DNA from: Coralloluteibacterium stylophorae
GTDB lineage: Bacteria; Pseudomonadota; Gammaproteobacteria; Xanthomonadales; Xanthomonadaceae
NCBI RefSeq assembly: GCF_018122625.2
Contig: NZ_JAGQFT020000006.1
Location: 1 to 64,000 of the forward strand
Direction of reading: 5' to 3'
Length of the DNA: 64,000 nucleotides
Shown here: positions 11,222 to 18,901 of the stretch, one piece after another
Numbering within the stretch: the first letter of the stretch is position 1
Layout of the letters: each line of letters opens with the position of its first letter
The notes under the pieces: model-generated
Told to the model about the DNA's origin: nothing
Seen by the model: the letters and a program-made list of their open reading frames with translations, nothing else
Database searches by the model: none
Program-made: the position numbers and the translations under genes

Positions 11222-12721
11222 ATGCCCCCACCCGAGCGCCCGCTGATCGTCTTCGTCCACGGCTGGGGCGCGACCAGCACGCGCAGCTACGGCGGCCTGC
11301 CGGACGCCGTCCTCGCCCAGATCCGGGCCGGGCGCATCGACGCCGACATCGCCCACCTCTGGCTCGGCCGCTACGTGAGCTTCCGCGACGAGGTGCGCAT
11401 GGACGACCTCGCTCGCGGCTTCGACGCGGCCCTGGCGGAACTGCTGGCGGAGGCCGGCCCCGGGCGTCGGGTGGCCTGCATCGCCCACTCCACCGGCGGC
11501 GTGGTCGTGCGCGAATGGCTCGCCCGCTACTACCCCACGCCGGCGGACCGTGCACGCTGCGCCCTGGGTCACCTGGTGATGCTCGCTCCGCCCAACGCCG
11601 GCTCGGCGCTGGCCCAGCTGGGGCAGTCGCGGCTGGCCGGACTGCGCGCCTGGTTCGGGGGCGTGGAGCCGGGACGCTGCCTGCTGGACTGGCTCGAGCT
11701 CGGCAGCGACGCCAGCTACCGGCTCGCCCACGGGTGGATCACCGGACCGCACGCGGCGGGCGATGGTCCGCCGTTCCAGTTCGTGCTGTGCGGCGATGCC
11801 ATCGACCGCCGCCTCTACGACCACGTCAACGCCTACACCGGGGAGATCGGCAGCGACGGCGTGGTCAGGCTGGCCGCGGCCCACCTGGACGCGCACTACC
11901 TGCAGCTGCGCCAGCCGCCGGCGGCGGACGCCGCCTCCGCCCGTACGCAGCGCGCAGTCGCGCTGCAGGAGCAGGCGCGCCATCGCAGTCAGGGCGCCGC
12001 CTTCCGCATCCTGCCGCGCGTCGCGCACTCCGGGAGCGCGATGGGCATCATGGCGAGCGTCGTTCCGCCCGGGGACGACCACCCCACGGTCGCCGCGCTC
12101 CTGCGCTGCCTGGCGGTGCGCGACACCGTCGCCTACGCCGAGCTCGCGCGGGCCTTCGCCGCGGAGAACGCGGTGCACCAGGCGCCGGAACTGCGGCTGG
12201 AGATCCAGCGCGTGCCGGTCCTGCGCGACCGCGAGTTCATCCACGACCCGCACAGCATGCTGGTGCTGCGCCTGTTCGACGACACCGGGCTCCCTGTCGA
12301 GGACGTGGACGTGCTGCTGACCGGCGCCGGCAGCCCCGACCGCCTGCCGCGCGGCTTCATGACCGATCGCCAGGGCAACCGCCTGGCGCCGAACGTGGTC
12401 ACCTTCTACCTCAACCACGCCGTGCTCGGCGGCGCGCCGCCGGTGCCCCGCCCCGACGGCAGCCTGGCGCGCGCGGCCGCGGCCGCGCGGCGTCCCTACG
12501 GCCTGCTGGTGCGGCCGCGCGCCGGCGGCCGCTTCGTCGAGTACCGCGCGGCGTCCACGGCGGCAAGTTTCGACCTGCTCGACGCGCTCGCGCCGAACCA
12601 GACCACCTGGATCGACATCGTGCTGCACCGGGTCGTGCGGCGCGGCGTGTTCCGCCTGGCGCGCCCCGGCGCCGCGCCGGCCGATTTCCGGAGGGTGGCG
12701 CCGGGCGAGGCGATCGACTGA
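11222..12721 (+). CDS. alpha/beta-hydrolase (lipase/phospholipase-like) with extra C-terminal domain
   Basis: The 499-residue protein starts at ATG 11222. The first about 250 residues show an alpha/beta-hydrolase core. It has the oxyanion-hole segment VFVHGWG near residue 11 and the nucleophile elbow IAHSTGGVV near residue 88, with Ala in place of the first Gly of GxSxG. MLAPPNAGS follows, as in PGAP1/lipase-like enzymes. From about residue 320 a separate beta-rich part begins (HDPHSMLVLRLFDDTGLPVEDV), which I do not recognise. There is no signal peptide, so it is cytosolic or exported by another route. The substrate is unknown; an acyl-ester or phospholipid is an inference. Confidence 0.7.
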   Translation: MPPPERPLIVFVHGWGATSTRSYGGLPDAVLAQIRAGRIDADIAHLWLGRYVSFRDEVRMDDLARGFDAALAELLAEAGPGRRVACIAHSTGGVVVREWLARYYPTPADRARCALGHLVMLAPPNAGSALAQLGQSRLAGLRAWFGGVEPGRCLLDWLELGSDASYRLAHGWITGPHAAGDGPPFQFVLCGDAIDRRLYDHVNAYTGEIGSDGVVRLAAAHLDAHYLQLRQPPAADAASARTQRAVALQEQARHRSQGAAFRILPRVAHSGSAMGIMASVVPPGDDHPTVAALLRCLAVRDTVAYAELARAFAAENAVHQAPELRLEIQRVPVLRDREFIHDPHSMLVLRLFDDTGLPVEDVDVLLTGAGSPDRLPRGFMTDRQGNRLAPNVVTFYLNHAVLGGAPPVPRPDGSLARAAAAARRPYGLLVRPRAGGRFVEYRAASTAASFDLLDALAPNQTTWIDIVLHRVVRRGVFRLARPGAAPADFRRVAPGEAID

Positions 12722-12751
12722 GCGGGGTTCGCTGCTACTCTTCGCGGTCGC

Positions 12752-13543
12752 ATGTCCCCGCCTACCGCCAGTCCCGACGCCGAACGCGAGCTCCGCGAAC
12801 GCAACCGGCGTTTCTACGACGCCCTGTGGCGCGACGCGCGCCTGGTGATGCCGGAGCGCTTCAACACCTGGCCGCTGGTGGAAAGCCTGCTGCCCGAGCG
12901 CCCGCGCCGGCTCGAGGTGGCGCCGGGACTGCGCCCGCGCCTGCCGGTCGCCGACACCCACTTCGCCGACATCAGCCCGCCCGCGCTGGCGGCGCTGGCG
13001 GCCGCAGGCGGCCGGGCGGCCTGCGCGCTGGTGTCGCGGCTGCCGTATGCGGACGCCGCCTTCGACCTGGTCGCCGCCATGGACATCGTCGAGCACGTCG
13101 ACGACGACCTGCCCGCCTTCGCCGAGCTCGCGCGGGTCACCGCGCCCGGAGGGCTGTTCCTGCTGTCGGTGCCGCTGCATCCGCAGGCGTGGACGCCGTT
13201 CGACGAGTTCGTCGGTCACCGCCGCCGCTACGAGCCGGAGCGGCTGCTGGCCCTGCTCGCCGCCCACGGCTTCGCGGTCGAGCGCAGCGCGGTGCACGGC
13301 ATGCAGCCGGCCTCCTCGCGCCTGCTCGACCTCGGCATGTGGTTCCTCACCCACCAGCGCCGGCGCGCCATGTGGTGGTACAACCGCGTGGGCATGCCGC
13401 TGTCGGTCCGCTTCCAGGCGCCGCTGGCGGTGCAGGACGGGATGATCGCCACCGCGGGCGTGGACACCGTCCTGCTGGTCTGCCGCCGCACCGCGCCGGA
13501 CCCGGACGCCGCCATTCCCTCACCTCGCAACGGCCATGGCTGA
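12752..13543 (+). CDS. class I SAM-dependent methyltransferase
   Basis: This 263-residue protein is of the Methyltransf_11 type. Motif I is unusual, RRLEVAPGLRPRLPV, in place of the common ExGxGxG. The rest fits: a strand with ADIS near residue 70, SRLPYADAAFDLVAAMDIVEHVDDD as motif II/post-II, and LARVTAPGGLFLLSVPLHP as motif III. HRRRYEPERLLALL is often seen in methyltransferases of this group. It starts 30 bases after the hydrolase and its last codons overlap the start of the kinase gene, so the three may be one transcript. The substrate is unknown. Confidence 0.82.
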   Translation: MSPPTASPDAERELRERNRRFYDALWRDARLVMPERFNTWPLVESLLPERPRRLEVAPGLRPRLPVADTHFADISPPALAALAAAGGRAACALVSRLPYADAAFDLVAAMDIVEHVDDDLPAFAELARVTAPGGLFLLSVPLHPQAWTPFDEFVGHRRRYEPERLLALLAAHGFAVERSAVHGMQPASSRLLDLGMWFLTHQRRRAMWWYNRVGMPLSVRFQAPLAVQDGMIATAGVDTVLLVCRRTAPDPDAAIPSPRNGHG

Positions 13544-16220
13544 CCTTCCCGCTTCCGACGATGTCATGGCGCAGGCGCGCTCCCGGGACGGGCACGGCGA
13601 CGCGCCGCCGCTCCCGACGGACGCGCCCGCGCTGGATTTCCGCCTGTTCCTGGATGCCGCGCCGGCGCCCTACGTGGTGCTGTCGGCGGACCCGGCCTTC
13701 CGGATCGTGTGGGCGAACCACGCCTACCTCGCGGCCACCGGCAGGCGCCTCGAGGCGATCGCCGGCCGCTCCATGTTCGAGGCCTTCCCGGGCACGCCAG
13801 ACGAGATCGGCCGCCGCAGCGAGGACGAACTGCGCGCCTCGCTGTCGCGGGTGCTGGCCAGCGGCGAGAGCGACGCGCTGGCGCTGATCCACTATCGCAT
13901 CGCCCGCGACGCCGATGCCGGCGACTTCGTCGACCGCTACTGGAGCGCGACGCACACCCCCATCCACGACCGGCTCGGCCGGCTGGCCTACATCCTCCAG
14001 GTCACCGAGGACGTGACCGACCTGCAGCAGCTCGACGCGCAGCAGGCGGACGCCCACCAGCGCCGGCGCGGCGATGCGATGTTCCGCCGCGCCGAGCAGG
14101 TGCAGGCGCATGCCCGGCTGCTGCGCTCGGAGGGCGAGAAGCTGCGGCAGCTGTTCGAGCAGGCGCCCGCCTTCGTCGCCATCCTGTCGGGCCCCGAACA
14201 CGTCTTCGATCTCGCCAACCGTGCCTACCGCGAGCTGATCGGCGACCGCGACCTGCTCGGCCACCGCGTGCGCGACGCGCTGCCGGAGGCGCTCGAGCAG
14301 GGCTTCGTCGGCATCCTCGACCGCGTCTACGCCACCGGCGAGGCCTACGCCGCCAAGGGTGCGGAGCTGGTGCTGCAGGCGGCGGGGCAGGAACCGCACG
14401 TCGTCATCATCGACTTCATCTACCACCCGATGGTCGACGCCGGCGGGCGCACCACCGGCGTGTTCGTGGTCGGTAACGACATCACCGGCCACACCCGCGC
14501 GCAGCAGGAACTCCAGCACCATCGCGACCGGCTCGAGGACCTGGTGCTGGCCCGCACCCGCGCGCTCGAGGAGAGCGAGGCCGAACGCCGCCAGGCCGAG
14601 GCCGCGCTGCGCCACGCGCAGAAGATGGAGGCGATCGGCCAGCTCACCGGCGGCGTCGCCCACGACTTCAACAACCTGCTGCAGGTGATCGGCGGCAACC
14701 TACAGCTGCTCCAGCGCAACGTGCACGGGGACCAGGACACCCGGCGCCTGCGCACCGCGATCGACGCGGTCGAGCGCGGCGCCAAGGTCGCCGCGCAGCT
14801 GCTGGCCTTCGCCCGCCGCCAGCCGCTGGAGCCGCGCGCGGTGAACCTCGGGCGCCTGGTCCGCGGCATGGACGACCTCCTGCGGCGCGCGCTGGGCGAG
14901 GCGGTCGAGCTGGAGACGGTGATCGGCGGCGGCCTGTGGACCACGCTGGCCGATCCGGACCAGGTCGAGAACGCCATCCTCAACCTGGCGGTCAACGCCC
15001 GCGACGCGATGAACGGCAGCGGCCGGCTCACGATCGAGGCCGGCAACGCGATGCTCGACGCGACCTATTCGCTCGAGCACGGCGACCTCGAGCCCGGCCA
15101 GTACGTGATGCTCGCGGTGTCCGACACCGGCACCGGCATGGACGAGGCCACCCTCGAGCGCGTGTTCGAGCCCTTCTTCTCGACCAAGCCCGAGGGCCGC
15201 GGCACCGGCCCCGGGCTCTCGATGGTCTACGGCTTCGTCAAGCAGAGCGGCGGGCACATCAAGATCTACAGCGAGCGCGGCCACGGCACCACGGTCAAGA
15301 TCTACCTGCCGCGCTCGCTGCTGGCCGAGGAGGTGCGCCCGACGGTCGACACCGGCCCGGTCGAGGGCGGCACCGAGACGGTCCTGGTGGTGGAGGACGA
15401 TCCGCAGGTCCAGGCGACCGTGGTCGACATGCTCAAGGGCCTGGGCTACCGCGTGCTGCGCGCCTCGGATGCGCAGAGCGCGCTGGCGATCGCCGAGAGC
15501 GGCGTGCCGATCGACCTGCTGTTCACCGACGTGGTCATGCCCGGCCCGATCCGTTCGCCCGAACTCGCGCGGCGCGTGCGCGAGCTGCTGCCCGAGGCGG
15601 CGGTCCTGTTCACCTCGGGCTATACCGAGAACGCCATCGTCCACGGCGGCCGCCTCGATCCGGGCGTGCAGCTGCTGAGCAAGCCCTACCGGCGCGAGGA
15701 CCTCGCCCGACGCGTGCGCCGGGTGCTGCGCCAGCGTTCGGGTGCCGACGCGCCGCCCGCCCCGCCGCAGTCGCCGGCGGCGCCGCGCACGCCCCAATCC
15801 TTCGATTCCGTGACCGCAGAGACCGGCAGCGCCATGACCGACCCGACCCAGTCCGCAGATCCCGACGCAGCGCCCGCGCGCATCCTCTTCGTCGAGGACA
15901 ACGCCATGATCCAGATGACCACGGCGGAGATGCTCGAGGCGATGGGCCACCACGTCAGCGCCCACGGCGACGCCGAGAGCGCGCTGCAGGCCATGGCCGC
16001 GGACAGCTTCGACGTGCTGTTCACCGACATCGAGCTGCCCGGCATGAACGGCGTCGAGCTCGCCCGCCGCGCGCTCGCCGAGCATCCCGGGCTGGCGGTG
16101 ATCCTCGCCTCCGGCTACGGCGAATCCAGCGGCGAGCTTCCGCCCGGCAACGTGCGCCACCTGCCCAAGCCCTACGGCATCGACGACATCGAGCGCCTGT
16201 TCGGAAGCGTCGCCTCGTGA
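13536..16220 (+). CDS. PAS-PAS hybrid histidine kinase with two receiver domains
   Basis: This 894-residue cytosolic sensor kinase has two PAS domains at about residues 35-155 and 200-325 and a coiled coil at about 335-365. The HisKA dimerization helix carries the phospho-acceptor His376 (GGVAHDFNNLLQ). An HATPase domain follows, with NAVNARDAMN-like N-box and DTGTGM; its G2 box reads GTGPGLSMVYG, with Pro where Leu is usual. Two receiver domains have phospho-acceptor Asp665 (LLFTDVVMPG) and Asp831 (VLFTDIELPG). Between them a low-complexity linker holds an internal ATG (15834) that looks like the start of a formerly separate response regulator. There is no transmembrane segment. The signal is unknown. 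Confidence 0.92.
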   Translation: MADLPASDDVMAQARSRDGHGDAPPLPTDAPALDFRLFLDAAPAPYVVLSADPAFRIVWANHAYLAATGRRLEAIAGRSMFEAFPGTPDEIGRRSEDELRASLSRVLASGESDALALIHYRIARDADAGDFVDRYWSATHTPIHDRLGRLAYILQVTEDVTDLQQLDAQQADAHQRRRGDAMFRRAEQVQAHARLLRSEGEKLRQLFEQAPAFVAILSGPEHVFDLANRAYRELIGDRDLLGHRVRDALPEALEQGFVGILDRVYATGEAYAAKGAELVLQAAGQEPHVVIIDFIYHPMVDAGGRTTGVFVVGNDITGHTRAQQELQHHRDRLEDLVLARTRALEESEAERRQAEAALRHAQKMEAIGQLTGGVAHDFNNLLQVIGGNLQLLQRNVHGDQDTRRLRTAIDAVERGAKVAAQLLAFARRQPLEPRAVNLGRLVRGMDDLLRRALGEAVELETVIGGGLWTTLADPDQVENAILNLAVNARDAMNGSGRLTIEAGNAMLDATYSLEHGDLEPGQYVMLAVSDTGTGMDEATLERVFEPFFSTKPEGRGTGPGLSMVYGFVKQSGGHIKIYSERGHGTTVKIYLPRSLLAEEVRPTVDTGPVEGGTETVLVVEDDPQVQATVVDMLKGLGYRVLRASDAQSALAIAESGVPIDLLFTDVVMPGPIRSPELARRVRELLPEAAVLFTSGYTENAIVHGGRLDPGVQLLSKPYRREDLARRVRRVLRQRSGADAPPAPPQSPAAPRTPQSFDSVTAETGSAMTDPTQSADPDAAPARILFVEDNAMIQMTTAEMLEAMGHHVSAHGDAESALQAMAADSFDVLFTDIELPGMNGVELARRALAEHPGLAVILASGYGESSGELPPGNVRHLPKPYGIDDIERLFGSVAS

Positions 16221-17110
16221 CCGACGCGGCGCTGCGCTTCCTCCAGCTCGACGTCTTCACCGAGCGCGCCGGCGGCGGCAATCCGCTCGGCGTGGTGGTC
16301 GGCGCCGATGCCTGGGACGCGGCCGAGATGCAGCGCTTCGCGGCGTGGACGGACCTGGTCGAGACCACCTTCGTGCTCGCGCCGACGGCGGCGGAAGCCA
16401 GCTACCGGGTCCGCATCTTCACGCCGTCGAAGGAGATTCCCTTCGCCGGCCATCCCAGCGTCGGCACCGCGCATGCGGTGCTCGAGTGCGGCCTGGCGCA
16501 GCCGCGCGACGGCCGCCTGGTCCAGGAGTGCGCCGCGGGCCTGCTTCCGGTGGACGTGGAGCCCGGCGCGCGGCAGCGCCGCCTGTCCGTGCAGGCGCCG
16601 CCGGCGCGCGTGGAGCCGGACGACCCGGCCGCGCGCGCGCGCCTGGCCCCGCTGCTGGACGGGCTGGCGCCGGGCGCGCTGCCGCCGGCGCTGGTGGCCG
16701 GTGGACGCCGCTGGTGGGTGGTGGAGCTCGCCGAGGAGGCCGCGCTGCGCGCCTGGCGCCCGGACCACGCCGCCATCGCCGCGCTCGCGCAGGCGACCGA
16801 CACCCTCGGCGTGTGCGTGTTCGCACGCGCGGCCGAGAGCGACTACGACCTCGCCGTGCGCGCCTTCCCCGCCGGCGCGGGCATCGTCGAGGATCCCGCC
16901 TCGGGCGCCGCCAACGGCCTGATCGCCGCCTACATCGCCGGCGCCGAGCCCGACGGCCCGCTGGCCCGCGGCTATCGGGTCAGCCAGGGGCGCGAGATCG
17001 GCCGCGACGCGCGCATGGAACTGCGGATGGATGCCGGCGTGGTGCGCGTCGGCGGCGCCGTGCAGACCGTGCTCGACGCACGGCTGCACTGGGCCGCCGC
17101 GCGGGCCTGA
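16217..17110 (+). CDS. PhzF-family isomerase/epimerase-like protein
   Basis: This 297-residue protein starts at GTG 16217, overlapping the kinase stop as GTGA. PhzF-family features are the N-terminal QLDVFTERAGGGNPLGVV segment, Glu49 in DLVETTFV (catalytic in PhzF), RIFTPSKEIPFAGHPSVGTAHAVL, and near the C-terminus EDPASGAANGLIAAY. Two diaminopimelate-epimerase-like domains are expected. Known members isomerise trans-2,3-dihydro-3-hydroxyanthranilate in phenazine synthesis, but most genomic members are of unknown function. No phenazine genes are nearby. Confidence 0.88.
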   Translation: MTDAALRFLQLDVFTERAGGGNPLGVVVGADAWDAAEMQRFAAWTDLVETTFVLAPTAAEASYRVRIFTPSKEIPFAGHPSVGTAHAVLECGLAQPRDGRLVQECAAGLLPVDVEPGARQRRLSVQAPPARVEPDDPAARARLAPLLDGLAPGALPPALVAGGRRWWVVELAEEAALRAWRPDHAAIAALAQATDTLGVCVFARAAESDYDLAVRAFPAGAGIVEDPASGAANGLIAAYIAGAEPDGPLARGYRVSQGREIGRDARMELRMDAGVVRVGGAVQTVLDARLHWAAARA

Positions 17111-17128
17111 GGCGGGCAGCCGCGCTGC

Positions 17129-18901
17129 TCAGCCGCGCGCCGGGCGGCGCCGGCGTTCCAGCCACCATGCCAGCGCGGACGCCACCAGCCAGCCGATGAA
17201 GAACGGCCACGGCGAGCCGGGCGCGGCCACGCGTGCGCCGTCCGTGCCCACCGCCGCGGCCGCCAGCCGCCGCGTCGCCTCGCCGTCCTGCGCCGCCGCG
17301 AGCCCCGGCGCCTCGTCCGCCGGGCGCACGTGGAAGGCGAGCGCCGCGTCCGCGCTGCGTGCCTCGTGCCAGCCGGCGCTGCGCGGCCAGACCGCCGCGC
17401 AACCGCGTCCGGCGCGCGGGTCGACGACCAGCGGCTGCGGCTCCGCGCCCGGGGCGCGCACCGATGCATCGGCCGCGACGCCGCACAGCGTCGTGCGCTC
17501 GCCGACCCGGCCGCCGTCGCGGAGCACCGGCGGCTGGATCTCGCCGCCGCGCGCCAGCGTGCCCACGACCCGGCTCCACAGGCTGCCGAAGCCGGCGGCA
17601 TCGCCGCCCAGCGCCATGCGGTAGCTGTCGTCCAGCCACCACAGCGCGAGGCGGCCGCGGCCGCGCGCGCGCCACAGCGCCAGCGGCCGGCCGGCGTCGT
17701 CGCGCAGCAGCGGCACCGCATCCGCGGCGGTCACGGCCAGCGGCCGGCGCGAGAACAGCGGCGCAGACGCCGCCGCGCCCGCCTCGGCGGTCTCGCTGGC
17801 GCCGGGCAGGCGCACGCCAGCGTCGGCCGCCGGATCCTCCCGCACCTCGAAGCCGAGCTCCGCCAGCGCCGCGCGGTCGGCGGCGTCGAGCGCGCCGGTG
17901 ATCCGCAGCAGCACGCCGAGCCCCTGCTCCAGCGCGTCGGCCAGCGCCCGGCGCTCGTTCGCGTCGAGGCCGCGCCAGGCGCGTTCGTCGAGGACCAGCA
18001 GATCGAGCGCCGCCAGCGCCTCCGGGTCGAGCCCGCCGGAGCCCGTGCCCATCGCCAGGATGCGCCCGAGGCGCATCCGGTTCTGCACGCGCAGGCCGGC
18101 GTCGGCCGCCCAGCGCCGCAGGTACTTGAGCTCCGCACCCGGTGCGCCGGCCAGCAGCAGGAGACGCGGCGCGGCGCCGGCGCGCGCCGCCACCGGCACC
18201 GCCACGTCCTCGACCGCCGCGCCGTCGGCATCGAGCACGCGCAGCGCGAACGACAGGCGTCCCGGCTGCCGCGCGATGGCATCGAGTGCGAAGCCTCCGT
18301 CCGCGCCGGCGGTCGCGCGCGCGACCACGGCACCGGCCGGATCGCGCAGCTCCAGGTGCGCGTCCGCGACACCCTCGACCCGGCCGCGCAGGGTCCAGCG
18401 CGCGCCGGCCAGCACCGCATCCGGCGTCGCCAGCGCCACCAGGCCGCGCGGCAGCGGCGCGGGCTCGAACTCGAGCGCCAGGCCGCGTGCGGCGTCGCGA
18501 TCGCGCGCGGCCAGGCCCTGCCCGACCACGCGCAGCGAGGTGGTACCGGGATGCCGACGCAGGGCGGTGGCGAGATCGGGCACGCGCTCGCCCGCGGCGT
18601 CGGGCCCCGCCTCGGGCAGCGCGACGACGCGGTCGGCCGCCTCCACGCCGGCCGCATCCGCGCGCGCGGTCAGCACGGTGAGCCGGCCGGCGACGCGGCT
18701 GCCGGGCGGCGGGAACAGCACCAGCCACAGCAGCGCCGCGGCCGTCGCCTGCAGGGCCAGCAGCGCGACCAGCCGCGCACCGCGCGGCGCGTCCGGCGTC
18801 GCCGCGTCGCGCGCGCGCCGCAGCAGGCGCAGCGTCGCCGCGAGCACGGCAACGGCGAGCAGGACGGCGACGGTGGTCGGGGCCAGCAGCGATCCGCTCA
18901 C
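17129..18901 (-). CDS. membrane protein of the MoxR/Bat cluster with glutamine-amidotransferase-like fold
   Basis: The 590-residue protein starts at GTG 18901, overlapping the stop of the gene upstream (GTGA). It has N-terminal membrane segments (about residues 7-26 and 42-62), a large extracytoplasmic part, and a C-terminal membrane helix with a basic tail (PWPFFIGWLVASALAWWLERRRRPA). The central part (about 270-480) carries PRLLLLAGAPGAELKYLRRW, LDLLVLDERAW and GLGVLLRITG, as in the GATase1-like domains of large MoxR-cluster membrane proteins. It is the last gene of the block. The function is unknown; a role in envelope stress is inferred from context. Confidence 0.7.
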   Translation of the reverse strand: MSGSLLAPTTVAVLLAVAVLAATLRLLRRARDAATPDAPRGARLVALLALQATAAALLWLVLFPPPGSRVAGRLTVLTARADAAGVEAADRVVALPEAGPDAAGERVPDLATALRRHPGTTSLRVVGQGLAARDRDAARGLALEFEPAPLPRGLVALATPDAVLAGARWTLRGRVEGVADAHLELRDPAGAVVARATAGADGGFALDAIARQPGRLSFALRVLDADGAAVEDVAVPVAARAGAAPRLLLLAGAPGAELKYLRRWAADAGLRVQNRMRLGRILAMGTGSGGLDPEALAALDLLVLDERAWRGLDANERRALADALEQGLGVLLRITGALDAADRAALAELGFEVREDPAADAGVRLPGASETAEAGAAASAPLFSRRPLAVTAADAVPLLRDDAGRPLALWRARGRGRLALWWLDDSYRMALGGDAAGFGSLWSRVVGTLARGGEIQPPVLRDGGRVGERTTLCGVAADASVRAPGAEPQPLVVDPRAGRGCAAVWPRSAGWHEARSADAALAFHVRPADEAPGLAAAQDGEATRRLAAAAVGTDGARVAAPGSPWPFFIGWLVASALAWWLERRRRPARG

